This document shows positions 24,097-33,564 of a stretch of DNA of 42,073 nt, in pieces. This DNA is from an uncultured Prevotellaceae bacterium. Lineage in GTDB: Bacteria > Bacteroidota > Bacteroidia > Bacteroidales > Muribaculaceae. The notes beneath the pieces are model-generated. The model did not search any database. It was not told the origin of the DNA and saw only the letters and a program-made list of their open reading frames with translations. The translations under genes were made by a program, and so were the position numbers. Within the stretch, counting starts at the first letter, position 1. Each line of letters opens with the position of its first letter. The DNA is taken from the NCBI GenBank assembly GCA_947165485.1, contig CAMVAP010000027.1, positions 1-42,073 on the forward strand, in the 5' to 3' direction.

Positions 24097-25434
24097 CTAT
24101 CCTGCCGTCTGCATGAAGAACGGGAACAGACTTTCAATATAGATGATGAGGATGCCCGCAACGTAGCCCGCAAGAGCCAGCAGGGTGATCTTCTTCACAT
24201 ACCAGAAGAACGGGATTTTCTCAATGCCCATGGCTACAACACCGGCAGCAGAACCGATGATCAGCAGGGAGCCACCCACACCAGCGCAGAAGGTCAACAG
24301 GTGCCAGAATAATCCATCCTCAACAAAGGTCAACAGATAGGGATCGGTGGTGCCAGGAGGAACCATGTTCTCAAACATCTTGATACAAGCCGAAACAAGG
24401 GGCACGTTATCCACAATGGAGGACAGAATACCGATAATTGATGTCATCAAGACGGGTTGATGAATGTTGGTGTTCATATCATCGGCTAGTGTGTTCAAAA
24501 CGCCAACCTCCGAGAGTGCCGAAACGGCCATCAGAATACCCAAGAAGAACAAGATAGTGGGCATGTCGATGGTGTGTAATGCCGATGACACGCGGCCACC
24601 CATCTTGGAGTCAATCTTAAACCGCTTCACCCAAATCTCGGTTACACACCAGATCACACCCAGCGACAGCATGATGCCCATGAAGGGGGGCAGTCCGGTT
24701 ATTGTCTTGAATACAGGGACAAACAACAGGCCTGAAATACCAATGATGAGCATAGCTTTACTCAGGTGGGGATGGCGCTCGTGCAAGCCGGGATTCTTAT
24801 CGGCCATTGTTGTAATGGTCTGCATTTTGCCTTCTTTAATAAAGTATTGAGCGATAAACACGGGAATCACCATAGCCGCAATACTGGGAATGAGCAAGTT
24901 AATAATCAGACCGACCGATGAAACTTTCTCATCCATCCACAACATGATGGTAGTCACATCTCCAATGGGAGAGAACGCACCGCCAGCATTAGCAGCAATG
25001 ACAATCAGGCCGGCAAATAGCCAACGATCCTTCTGGTCACTGAGCAGGCGGCGCAGCATCATCACCATGATGATGGTCGTGGTCATGTTGTCGAGCACAG
25101 CCGACATCACAAAGGACAAGATGCACAGGATCCACAACAAGTGGCGTTTGCTACGTGCATGGATATTCTCGGTAATAAACGAGAAACCTCCGTAACGGTC
25201 GATGATCTCAACAATGGTCATAGCACCAATCAAAAACACCACAATCTCGCAGGTGTCACCCAGTTGCATCACAATTCCATGGTGGATCTCGGGGTTGTCC
25301 CCAAACATGGCATAGATGCTCCACATGATGCCACACGTGAGCAATGCAAAGGTCGCTTTATTGATGTGGAGAGGATGTTCCAGTGCGATCAGCAAGTAAC
25401 CAATCACAAAGATGACAATCATCGCAGTAATCAT
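24097..25434 (-). CDS. nhaD: Na+/H+ antiporter NhaD
   Basis: 445-residue inner-membrane protein with about 12 hydrophobic helices. GGAFSPIGDVTTIMLWMDEKVSS (from about 150) is the characteristic NhaD segment, and LDNMTTTIIMVMMLRR and IVDNVPLVSACIKM are also conserved. It exchanges Na+ for H+. The Na+-exporting methylmalonyl-CoA decarboxylase operon at the other end of the window suggests that Na+ gradients matter in this cell. It lies 64 bases downstream of the DUF4293 gene on the same strand; no separate promoter box is evident, so the pair may form one transcript. Confidence 0.93.
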   Translation of the reverse strand: MITAMIVIFVIGYLLIALEHPLHINKATFALLTCGIMWSIYAMFGDNPEIHHGIVMQLGDTCEIVVFLIGAMTIVEIIDRYGGFSFITENIHARSKRHLLWILCILSFVMSAVLDNMTTTIIMVMMLRRLLSDQKDRWLFAGLIVIAANAGGAFSPIGDVTTIMLWMDEKVSSVGLIINLLIPSIAAMVIPVFIAQYFIKEGKMQTITTMADKNPGLHERHPHLSKAMLIIGISGLLFVPVFKTITGLPPFMGIMLSLGVIWCVTEIWVKRFKIDSKMGGRVSSALHTIDMPTILFFLGILMAVSALSEVGVLNTLADDMNTNIHQPVLMTSIIGILSSIVDNVPLVSACIKMFENMVPPGTTDPYLLTFVEDGLFWHLLTFCAGVGGSLLIIGSAAGVVAMGIEKIPFFWYVKKITLLALAGYVAGILIIYIESLFPFFMQTAG

Positions 25435-25498
25435 CGCCTCTTAAATATAATTTAATGTATCAATAATGTGAATGTTTAACCTGGTGTGCAAGCGTGAT

Positions 25499-25948
25499 TT
25501 ACCGGAGCCTATCGGCATCACGCAGTTTTTTCTTGTCGTTGGACATGGCCTTGTGAGCCATCATCAAGAAGATTATGGAAAATACGGGCAACAGCACATA
25601 CCACTGCCACGTTACAACCCACCCCTCACGGTTACCAATGACAAAGGCCTGAATGCCAATGGCGGCAAGCATGGCCAAACCAATGATGATGTCAACAAAG
25701 CAGACGGTCATCTGACGTTGCAGGTTCTTGTACAGGAAAATGTCAACACAGGCCAGACACGAGATGAGGATGACCAGCGTGAGCAATAGCGGGTTGATGT
25801 GCATGTTACCAGCCCTGCCACTCTCGAGAGCTCCGTAAAGAACCGTCTTGTCAACCAATTCAAATGACAATGCGGGGAAAAAGGCGAATACCACCATTAA
25901 AATCACTGCAATGAGCAGGTAAACTGATTGGATGCGTTGAATAACCAT
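25499..25948 (-). CDS. DUF4293 family membrane protein
   Basis: 149 residues with four predicted membrane helices. It begins with MVIQRIQSVYLLIAV, the typical start of the Bacteroidetes-specific DUF4293 family. The C-terminus is a Lys/Arg-rich tail (KKLRDADRLR). Function unknown. Its promoter lies in the divergent region shared with the TPR-dnaG unit. Confidence 0.85.
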   Translation of the reverse strand: MVIQRIQSVYLLIAVILMVVFAFFPALSFELVDKTVLYGALESGRAGNMHINPLLLTLVILISCLACVDIFLYKNLQRQMTVCFVDIIIGLAMLAAIGIQAFVIGNREGWVVTWQWYVLLPVFSIIFLMMAHKAMSNDKKKLRDADRLR

Positions 25949-25995
25949 AATTCTTATTTCTTAATTCCAATTATTTGATGTGACTAATTATTGCG

Positions 25996-26003
25996 CAAAA
26001 TTA
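25996..26003 (-). promoter_or_regulatory. -7 box of the DUF4293 gene
   Basis: On the minus strand TAATTTTG fits TAnnTTTG. A TTTG 23 bases upstream (26027-26030) is a possible -33 element. The leader is about 40 bases. Confidence 0.5.
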
Positions 26004-26066
26004 CGGAAATATTTCTATAATCATCACAAATCGCCAAGAAAATTCGCTTTAAAACGCATTTATTAT

Positions 26067-26074
26067 TATTTTTG
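26067..26074 (+). promoter_or_regulatory. -7 box of the TPR-dnaG unit
   Basis: TATTTTTG, 49 bases before ATG 26124. It lies inside the longer open frame that begins at 25980, which argues that the true start is 26124. Confidence 0.5.
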
Positions 26075-26123
26075 CATCATATTTGCAGTATCCTCCACGA
26101 GAAAAACAAATGCGACCAACCAA

Positions 26124-28346
26124 ATGACAATTCAAGAAATAGAGAAAATACATCGTCAGGCAGCACAGTGCATCAATGATGCTGAGGTGAGTGATGCGAT
26201 CACCCACGTTTCATCGCTTGTCAATCAACTGGGACGTGGCAACTTGAGTGACGAGCTGGAGCGCTTACGCATTTCCTACACATTTATGCTCAAGTATCTG
26301 GAGCAGGGCGTGATGGACCCCCAGCGCGACGAAATCCTGTCAGGAATACGTCAGGCACTTTCTACGCTCAACGACCAGAGTTACATTGGGCTACTCGATG
26401 CAGCAAGTCCCGAGATATTCTATGTGCGCCGACGCGAGTTGGCTGGGTCTTCATTGGTAAACATCGTGGAGAACTATAGAGAAGCGCTCAAGGAATTGTC
26501 ACTGGCCCAACTATCATCGGAGCAGCAGAGTGACAGTCATGCCATTTTGTCACGATTGCATCAAGCCGAGGATTTGGAAACCCGATTATTTAACCGCGTG
26601 TGGTCCACTTTCCCATTATCAAGCGACGATGCAGGTACACTCAAGTTGTGCATCACTGGAGATATTCTCCCCATTCACACCCGTTGCCTGCTGGTGGCAG
26701 CACTGTTCCTGGGACTGATGAAATTCTATGATGAGAGCAAACTGCTTATCTTACTGGAGGCCTATTCACTGAGCGATGAACCACAGGTTCAGTTGCGTGC
26801 GTTGACCTGTGCCATGCTGACCATGCTGGCACACCGCAAGCGCACCTCGTCTTCCAAATCCATCCAGACCCGCTTGGCCGCCATGCTCGACACGTCCGAC
26901 TTTGATCACGATGTGTGGAGCATACAAGTGCAACTGGCCCGTTCCCGCAACACCGAGAACGTGAAAAAGCGTGTACGCAACGACCTTATCCCCAACATCA
27001 TGAAGATGCGACCCGACATCATCGACAAACTCAAGGATAAAGAGTCGCAGATAATTGATTTGAGCGATATTGAGGCTAACCCTGAATGGCAGGACTGGCT
27101 AGACCAGAGCGGCATTACCAAGCGCATTGAGGAGTTCAATGCCATGCAACTTGAGGGCAGCGATGTGTTTATAGCGACATTTGCCCACTTGAAAACGTTC
27201 CCGTTTTTCAAGACATTGAGTAATTGGTTCCTTCCCTTCTATGCAGCTCACTCGTCGGTAGTGGAGAATTTGGGAGCTGGCAAGATGAACCTTGCTGAGG
27301 TCGTCCAGCATGCACCCTACCTGTGCAACAGCGACAAGTATTCCTTCTGCCTGTCACTTGGAGCCTTGCCTGAATCGCAACGTAGCATGATGTCGGCCCA
27401 ACTTGAGGAGCAGAATGCCGCTCTCAACGAAGCCAAACAGTCGGAGCTGCCAGATGACCGCAAACGCCGTGTCAGCATCATTAATGCCTTTGTCCAGGAT
27501 TTGTACCGCTTCTTTAAGTTGTTCTCGCGTCGCCGTGAATTTATCGCTGTGATGGATGATCCAGGACTGGACATGACCGATTGCCTGCCTCTGGTCCAAG
27601 TCACCCGTGATGCACATGTGCTTGAATTGCTGGGCGCATTGTATTTCAAGAATGCTTTCTATGACGATGCCATCAAGTGCTTCACCCGCCTTGAGGGGAT
27701 GGATAATGCCTCCGATGGCCACATCTATCAAAAGATTGGATTTGCCTACCAGAATGCGGGCAAGATGAGTCAAGCCCTCAATTATTACAAGCGATATGAA
27801 CTGTTACACGAGGATGATGCGTGGAATATCCGTCACATCGCTGCTTGTTACCGCAATCTGGGCAAGAGCGACAAAGCGCTTGAATACTACCAGCGTGCCG
27901 AAGCCCTTGCCCCCGATAATGTGTCATTGACGCTTACTATTGGTCATGTGCTGCTGGACCAAAATCGCACTAACGAGGCTTTGCAGCAATATTTCAAGGC
28001 CGACCTGATGAATGGGGCAAAGCACCGTGCGTGGCGTCCCATCGCCTGGTGCTCGTTCTTGTTGAGCGATTATGATCGTGCGATTGATTATTATGACCGC
28101 ATAGCACGTGATGACAAGCCCACAGCTCAAGACTTGTTGAACCGTGGCCACGTACTCTTGTGTCAAGGCCGCACTCAGGAAGCCATCGATACTTACCGGC
28201 AATCATTGTCGCTCATGGGAGGCGACACCAAGGCCTTCCGCACTGCATTCAAGGGAGATGCGATTGAATTGAGACTTCATGGTATCACAACGGTTGACCA
28301 GGCATTGATACCCGATGCCGTTTGCGGTCCTAACATTCAACCGTAG
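26124..28346 (+). CDS. Large TPR protein upstream of dnaG
   Basis: 740 residues. The C-terminal 230 residues (about 495-720) hold five or six tetratricopeptide repeats, for example IYQKIGFAYQNAGKMSQALNYYKRY and HIAACYRNLGKSDKALEYYQRAEAL. The N-terminal 450 residues are helix-rich and lack signal peptide or membrane segments, so the protein should be cytoplasmic. It starts at ATG 26124: the open frame extends to 25980, but the promoter sits inside that extension. dnaG follows 21 bases later, so the two are likely co-transcribed. A scaffold role is the usual inference for TPR proteins; a link with replication is suggested only by neighbourhood. Confidence 0.82.
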   Translation: MTIQEIEKIHRQAAQCINDAEVSDAITHVSSLVNQLGRGNLSDELERLRISYTFMLKYLEQGVMDPQRDEILSGIRQALSTLNDQSYIGLLDAASPEIFYVRRRELAGSSLVNIVENYREALKELSLAQLSSEQQSDSHAILSRLHQAEDLETRLFNRVWSTFPLSSDDAGTLKLCITGDILPIHTRCLLVAALFLGLMKFYDESKLLILLEAYSLSDEPQVQLRALTCAMLTMLAHRKRTSSSKSIQTRLAAMLDTSDFDHDVWSIQVQLARSRNTENVKKRVRNDLIPNIMKMRPDIIDKLKDKESQIIDLSDIEANPEWQDWLDQSGITKRIEEFNAMQLEGSDVFIATFAHLKTFPFFKTLSNWFLPFYAAHSSVVENLGAGKMNLAEVVQHAPYLCNSDKYSFCLSLGALPESQRSMMSAQLEEQNAALNEAKQSELPDDRKRRVSIINAFVQDLYRFFKLFSRRREFIAVMDDPGLDMTDCLPLVQVTRDAHVLELLGALYFKNAFYDDAIKCFTRLEGMDNASDGHIYQKIGFAYQNAGKMSQALNYYKRYELLHEDDAWNIRHIAACYRNLGKSDKALEYYQRAEALAPDNVSLTLTIGHVLLDQNRTNEALQQYFKADLMNGAKHRAWRPIAWCSFLLSDYDRAIDYYDRIARDDKPTAQDLLNRGHVLLCQGRTQEAIDTYRQSLSLMGGDTKAFRTAFKGDAIELRLHGITTVDQALIPDAVCGPNIQP

Positions 28347-28367
28347 TAATAACGTACTATTAAGACA

Positions 28368-30620
28368 ATGATTGACCACAATACAGTACAGCAGATTCTT
28401 GATACCGCCGACATTGTCGATGTGGTAAGTGACTTTGTGGCACTCAAGAGACGCGGAGCCAACTGGATAGGATTATGCCCTTTTCACAATGACCGCAGGC
28501 CTTCATTCTATGTCTCCAGGGCCAAAGGAATCTGCAAATGCTTTGCGTGTGGTGAAGGTGGCAGTGCGGTCAACTTCATCATGAAGCATGAACAACTCAG
28601 CTATCCCGAAGCACTGCGTTACCTCGCACGCAAATACCATATAGAGATACAAGAAAAAGAGCTCACCGATGAGGAAAAAGAAGCACAGACCGAACGTGAG
28701 GCAATGCTCATGCTCAATGAGTGGGCTTGTTCCTACTTTGAAAAGCAGCTGCATGAAACACAAGCCGGGCAGGACATAGGATTGTCTTATTTCAAGGAAC
28801 GTGGTTTTAATGAGGCTACCATCAAGGAATTCAGATTGGGATACTCCAGTGAGGGCTATGATGATTTCTATAAAGCAGCTGTAGCACAAGGTTTTAATCC
28901 CAAACTGCTTTTTGACGTGGGACTATGCATAGCCGATGACCGTGGTGGAGGTAGAGACCGTTTTCGCGGTCGTGTGATGTTCCCCATCATGAACATTGCG
29001 GGCAAGGTCATCGCCTTTGGAGGCAGGACGCTCAAGAAAGACAAGGACATAGCCAAGTATGTCAACTCCCCCGAGTCGGCCATTTATTCCAAGCGCAACG
29101 TTATCTTTGGCCTCTATCAAGCCAAGCGTGATATCAGTAAATCGGATAAGTGCTTCATTGTTGAAGGCTATGCCGATGTCATCTCTATGCATCAGGCTGG
29201 GTTCAAAAATGTCATAGCCTCGTCGGGAACGGCGTTGACCGAGGGTCATATACATGCCATCCGCCGTTTTACAAGCAATGTGACCGAAATGTTTGACGGT
29301 GATGCCGCTGGCGTGAAGGCGGCCATCCGTGGTGTGGACATGCTGCTCAAGGAGGGCCTGAACATCAAAGTGTTGCCCTTGCCACCCGAGGATGACCCTG
29401 ACACCTTTGTGCGCGCCCACACCTTCACCGAGGTGGAGCAATATATTGAGCAGAACGAAGCGGATTTCATCAATTTCAAGTCCAGTGTGGTGCTCAAGGA
29501 TGCCAAGAACGATCCCATCAAGCGCACTGCTGCCATCACCGATGTTGTTAAGTCCATAGCCCTCATCCCTGATGAAATTGCCCGCATGGTGTATGCCAAG
29601 GAATGCAGTACCATGTTTGGCATGGATGAACAGGCAATCCTGAGGCAGATTAAGCAGCATCGTGAAAAGTATCTTGAGCAATGGCGCAAGGAACGCCAGC
29701 AACAACAGGCTCGCGAGCAACGCATGGCAGCGCAGGCGGGAGAAAATGTGCAAATGCCTGCCGGCTCTGATGAAGTCCCACCGGCACCACTGCCCGATGA
29801 CTTTACTCCCGAGGTTGGCCCTGCAGACACTCCTCCTGTTATCGCCACTCATATATCAACCAGTCCCGCAAGTGGAGTGCAAGTACAGGAACGCGAGGTG
29901 ATCAGGCTCATTGTCAATTATGGAATGTGCTACTTGACCGATACGCAGTATAATGACGGCACAGTGCGCCCAACGACTGTGCTTGAGCATATCAATAACG
30001 AACTGATGCTCGATCAAATGGCCTTCAGTAATCCTTTATACCGCAGCACATTTGAGACTGCCAAGCGGTATATTGAGCCCTATTATAAAGATCTGGAAAG
30101 TTTTAATCAACAGCTAGAAGAACGCACACGGCAATTCATTGCCCAGGAAATGGCCAAGCACGATGATGAAGACATCGAAGCGCTTGACAGTGCTGCGCTC
30201 ATCAACGCTCAAGAACGCAAGGAGAAAGCCGTGCAAGCCCGTGCCAATGTCAAGGCCAAAAAGGAATTGATGGAATTCAGCAGCGGTTATTTGGTAAAGG
30301 TGCTGTGTTCTATTGATGATGATGACATCAGGCAGCTGGCATGTGACTTGGCAACCGATAACCTGCCCCAGCTCAGTAAAATCCACACCCAGTTTGCCGT
30401 TATCGTTGAAGAGCGTGACAAATTGTTGAGCCTTGTCCCCGATCGCCTTTACAACTGGAAGAACGCCCTGCTGGTAATGAAAATCAATGAAGTGAAGGAA
30501 CAAATTGCCCATGCTTCACCCGAGCAATTGCCCCAATTGATGGAACACCTGCAAGAGCTATATGGGGTGAGACATCAGTTAGCAGCCATCATTGGCGACC
30601 GTGTGGTGAATCCCAATTGA
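28368..30620 (+). CDS. dnaG: DNA primase DnaG
   Basis: 750 residues, longer than E. coli DnaG (about 580). The CHC2 zinc ribbon is C37-x2-H40-x17-C58-x2-C61. The TOPRIM core has FIVEGYADVISMHQAGF (about 262) and MFDGDAAG (about 306). A Gln/Arg-rich helix and a Pro-rich linker (about 435-500) separate the catalytic core from a long C-terminal domain (to 750) that would bind the replicative helicase DnaB. The extra length lies mainly in that linker and C-terminus, as in other Bacteroidetes primases. It synthesises RNA primers at the fork. It is the second gene after the TPR protein gene. Confidence 0.96.
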   Translation: MIDHNTVQQILDTADIVDVVSDFVALKRRGANWIGLCPFHNDRRPSFYVSRAKGICKCFACGEGGSAVNFIMKHEQLSYPEALRYLARKYHIEIQEKELTDEEKEAQTEREAMLMLNEWACSYFEKQLHETQAGQDIGLSYFKERGFNEATIKEFRLGYSSEGYDDFYKAAVAQGFNPKLLFDVGLCIADDRGGGRDRFRGRVMFPIMNIAGKVIAFGGRTLKKDKDIAKYVNSPESAIYSKRNVIFGLYQAKRDISKSDKCFIVEGYADVISMHQAGFKNVIASSGTALTEGHIHAIRRFTSNVTEMFDGDAAGVKAAIRGVDMLLKEGLNIKVLPLPPEDDPDTFVRAHTFTEVEQYIEQNEADFINFKSSVVLKDAKNDPIKRTAAITDVVKSIALIPDEIARMVYAKECSTMFGMDEQAILRQIKQHREKYLEQWRKERQQQQAREQRMAAQAGENVQMPAGSDEVPPAPLPDDFTPEVGPADTPPVIATHISTSPASGVQVQEREVIRLIVNYGMCYLTDTQYNDGTVRPTTVLEHINNELMLDQMAFSNPLYRSTFETAKRYIEPYYKDLESFNQQLEERTRQFIAQEMAKHDDEDIEALDSAALINAQERKEKAVQARANVKAKKELMEFSSGYLVKVLCSIDDDDIRQLACDLATDNLPQLSKIHTQFAVIVEERDKLLSLVPDRLYNWKNALLVMKINEVKEQIAHASPEQLPQLMEHLQELYGVRHQLAAIIGDRVVNPN

Positions 30621-30662
30621 GCGCGTCTCCTATCGATATTTCTTAAAAAAACACTTACTTTG

Positions 30663-30706
30663 CGTGGCAATTTGTGTAATAATTACTAAATTTGCCACGT
30701 ATTTTT
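30663..30706 (+). terminator. Candidate terminator after dnaG
   Basis: CGTGGCAA (30663-30670) pairs with TTGCCACG (30692-30699), and a bulged AT-rich extension lengthens the stem; ATTTTT follows. It overlaps the TATTTTTG promoter box of the next gene, so the stem may also be an operator. Confidence 0.55.
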
Positions 30707-30707
30707 G
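30700..30707 (+). promoter_or_regulatory. Candidate -7 box of the LysM protein gene
   Basis: TATTTTTG fits TAnnTTTG, giving a leader of about 55 bases to ATG 30768. A second match, TAAATTTG, lies at 30687-30694. No well-spaced -33 element is visible. Confidence 0.4.
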
Positions 30708-30767
30708 TGCATTCATTGCAATAAATTTAAACCATTACTTTAAGTACGATTTGACAATAATTTGATT

Positions 30768-32807
30768 ATGAATATCAAAAAAATATTTTTATTGGCAGCA
30801 TTGGGTGTGGTGGCATTGTCTTCACAGGCCCAGTTGAATCTGCCCAAAACCAAAATTGGCGGCACAGAGTTTTATTATTATGTGGCAGGTTCTAACGAGA
30901 GTATCTATGATGTAGCTGCCCGATTAGGAGTTACCAAGGATTATATTATCAAGAACAATCCAGATGCAGCCGATGGTATTTCCAACGGCATGACCCTTCA
31001 TTTTCCCGTCAATGAGGACACGTCCACCCCATCACAAACCATCAACGTGAATCGTGACACTCACAATGTGAACCATATAGTGGAGCAAGGCGAAACCCTG
31101 TATGGCCTCGCCAAACGTTATGGTGTTACGGTTGATGACCTTATCGCCGCAAACCCTGAGGCCGAAAAAGGCCTGAAAATCGGACAAAAGGTGGTAATTC
31201 CCACTCCGTCGGTGACCACGGTTGACGCTAACCAGCAGGTGCGGAATGCCTTTGGTAATAATACTTCAACGATTTCCCAAGTAGCCGTGCCCACAGGAAG
31301 CGAGCCTGTTTACCACACCTTGCAGAACGGAGAAAGCATTTACAGCATCGCCAAGCAATACAATGTGACCATCGAGGGCATTATCACAGCCAATCCTGGT
31401 CTCAAGCCCGATGAGTACACGACTGGCGCTCGGGTAAAGGTCGTGCCCAACTCTGCTCTACCGTTTGTCTATGAGCGCATGGGAAGGCGCAATTACAAGT
31501 ATGAGGTGAAGCGAGGAGAAACTTTTGCCTCAATTGCCGCCGACAATGGCATTACCGAGCAGGAACTCAAGAATGCCAACCCCGACATGAAGAAGGCCAA
31601 GAAAGGGAAAACAATCATCCTGCCTAAGCCTTATACCGAGCGCGTGACTGGAGAAATGGCAACCATCCCCCTGGAGGAATTGCGGGACTACTATGAGCCA
31701 CGCATCAATGACCTGTATGAGGGCCTGGTGGCAAAGCGTCTAGAGAATGAAGTGAACATTGCAATGGTGCTCCCATTCCAGTTGCACAAGAGCGCTCCTC
31801 CCAAGCAAGCCTATCTCTACACCGACTTCTATAAAGGTTTCTTGCTCGCGCTTGACAATGCCGCTAGTGAAAGTGGAAAACATTTTAACATCAAGGTCTA
31901 TGATACGCAGCACAACCTGAATGTGACCGACAGCATCCTGGCGCTGCCCGAGCTCAAGACCATGAATTTGATCATTGCTCCTAGCGAGCCGCAACAGTTG
32001 GCAAGAATCAATGCCTTCGGCAAGACCAATGGGGTTCCTGTTCTCAATTGCTTCACAACCCGCAACGAGGATTATCTGGATAATCCCTATGTTTATCAGG
32101 TAAACACACCCACTAGCGAGTTGATGAACAACGTCATGCGCTGGTTTGACGAGCAATTCAAGGGTTATAACGTGATTTTCCTGAATGCTTCCAGTGACAA
32201 TGACAAGGAGATGTTTGAGTACATGCGCAATCACATCAACAGCAAGAAGTACAACACAAGCACAATCAATGCTAATGGAGACTTGACCTATGATGACATC
32301 TCCGATAAGATGAATCCTGGTTCCAAGTATGTGTTTATTCCCTCATCGGGCGACAAGAACCTCATCAAGAGGTTTATCAATGCCCTCAAGAAGGTGAAGA
32401 GTGAGCGCTTTGATTGTGACTTGTCGCTGATTGGCTATCCCGAGTATGTACTCTACCTCAAGGATTACCAGACCGAATTGCAGGATATTGACACCTATAT
32501 GTTCTCGCGCTTCTTCAACGCCAAGGGCTACCGCACCCGCAACCTGGACGAGGCCTATAAGGCCAACTATGACGGCGAGCCGCTCAAGGGCGAACCTTAC
32601 ATGGCGCTTTACGGATGGGACACGGGGCAATATTTGATCAAGACGCTAGGCACCGATGGGCGCATTGACGAGGACACGCCATTGTATGAAGGTGTGCAGA
32701 CGAGTTTCCGCTGGGAACGCGGGGACAACTGGCGAGGATTCACCAATCAGGCCGTCTCAATCGTACACTTCTCCACCGATCATCAAATTACTGTCAAAGT
32801 GAAATGA
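30768..32807 (+). CDS. Four-LysM periplasmic protein with receptor-binding fold
   Basis: 679 residues. The start is ATG 30768; the frame also opens at TTG 30762, which is less likely. A signal peptide ends near SSQAQ. Four LysM repeats follow at about 35-80, 105-150, 180-225 and 245-290 (each of the form GETLYGLAKRYGVTVDDLIAANP). They should bind peptidoglycan. The C-terminal 350 residues begin NIAMVLPFQLHKS and resemble type 1 periplasmic-binding/receptor ligand-binding folds, as in the lipoprotein LpoA. An enzyme motif is not evident. A peptidoglycan-anchored regulator or sensor is plausible. The stop overlaps the start of the beta-barrel gene by 4 bases, so the two are translationally coupled. 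Confidence 0.85.
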   Translation: MNIKKIFLLAALGVVALSSQAQLNLPKTKIGGTEFYYYVAGSNESIYDVAARLGVTKDYIIKNNPDAADGISNGMTLHFPVNEDTSTPSQTINVNRDTHNVNHIVEQGETLYGLAKRYGVTVDDLIAANPEAEKGLKIGQKVVIPTPSVTTVDANQQVRNAFGNNTSTISQVAVPTGSEPVYHTLQNGESIYSIAKQYNVTIEGIITANPGLKPDEYTTGARVKVVPNSALPFVYERMGRRNYKYEVKRGETFASIAADNGITEQELKNANPDMKKAKKGKTIILPKPYTERVTGEMATIPLEELRDYYEPRINDLYEGLVAKRLENEVNIAMVLPFQLHKSAPPKQAYLYTDFYKGFLLALDNAASESGKHFNIKVYDTQHNLNVTDSILALPELKTMNLIIAPSEPQQLARINAFGKTNGVPVLNCFTTRNEDYLDNPYVYQVNTPTSELMNNVMRWFDEQFKGYNVIFLNASSDNDKEMFEYMRNHINSKKYNTSTINANGDLTYDDISDKMNPGSKYVFIPSSGDKNLIKRFINALKKVKSERFDCDLSLIGYPEYVLYLKDYQTELQDIDTYMFSRFFNAKGYRTRNLDEAYKANYDGEPLKGEPYMALYGWDTGQYLIKTLGTDGRIDEDTPLYEGVQTSFRWERGDNWRGFTNQAVSIVHFSTDHQITVKVK

Positions 32808-33481
32808 AACGCCTCGCGTTAATCATTGCTTTGATGATGGCATTGCATGCCACGTCACAGACCCACTACGAAGGCACCTTTGCCGTTGGAGGCAAAGCCG
32901 GTGCATCGTTCTCCAGGGTGAATTTTAATCCATCGGTACAACAAGTGATGTTACCTGGCATGACGGCTGGTGTGATGTTCCGTTACGTTGAGGAAAAGCA
33001 TTTCGGATTAGTTGCTGAGCTCAACATGACCCAGCGGGGATGGAAGGAGAACTTTGAGGAATCGGACTATAAATACAGCCATCGGTTCACTTATCTGGAG
33101 TTGCCCATCATGACCCACATCTTCTTTGGCAACCAGCGCATTAAAGGGTTCTTCAACTTGGGCCCGGAAATTAATGTCATGCTGGGTGATGGCATCAAGT
33201 CCAATTTTGCCTATCAGGATGCTGCCGGCATGGACTACTTCATCAATGACACACGCCGCATCGAGCAGATGACCATGAAGATCAACAACCGTTTGGATTA
33301 TGGCATCTGTGGCGGTGCTGGTTTGGAGCTGAACATCAACACCAAGCACTCCTTGTTGCTTGAAGGCCGTTTCTATTATGGTCTCACAGATGTCTTTTCC
33401 AGCCACAAAACGGATGTGTTCTCCAGTTCCAACTCGATGACCGTCACAGTGACGCTAGGCTACTTCTATCGACTCAAGTAA
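32804..33481 (+). CDS. PorT-type outer-membrane beta-barrel protein
   Basis: 225 residues with a signal peptide (about 1-19, ending HATSQ). The rest alternates as amphipathic strands: GGKAGASFSRVNF at the N-terminus, FGLVAELNMTQRGW, FFNLGPEINVMLG, GGAGLELN and a C-terminal VTVTLGYFYRLK ending in a near-terminal aromatic. This is the pattern of the outer-membrane barrel family related to PorT. Its ATG overlaps the LysM gene stop (ATGA), suggesting the two products act together at the envelope. A bidirectional terminator follows. Confidence 0.82.
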   Translation: MKRLALIIALMMALHATSQTHYEGTFAVGGKAGASFSRVNFNPSVQQVMLPGMTAGVMFRYVEEKHFGLVAELNMTQRGWKENFEESDYKYSHRFTYLELPIMTHIFFGNQRIKGFFNLGPEINVMLGDGIKSNFAYQDAAGMDYFINDTRRIEQMTMKINNRLDYGICGGAGLELNINTKHSLLLEGRFYYGLTDVFSSHKTDVFSSSNSMTVTVTLGYFYRLK

Positions 33482-33504
33482 AACCAGAACAGCACAAAAA
33501 ACAC

Positions 33505-33543
33505 TAGTGGTGGGCCTCGGGATTTTCCGGCGGCCCACCACTA
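33505..33543. terminator. Bidirectional terminator, barrel gene and cupin gene
   Basis: A perfect 12-bp stem, TAGTGGTGGGCC (33505-33516) with GGCCCACCACTA (33532-33543), lies between convergent genes. The minus-strand side has a strong T-run (complement of 33496-33501), so it is best suited to the cupin gene. The plus side has only short Ts. Confidence 0.85.
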
Positions 33544-33564
33544 TCATTCTATACCGTGATGTCA

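Noticed and set aside
24890..25455. Plus-strand open frames opposite nhaD
   Set aside because: Antisense to a clear membrane transporter gene.
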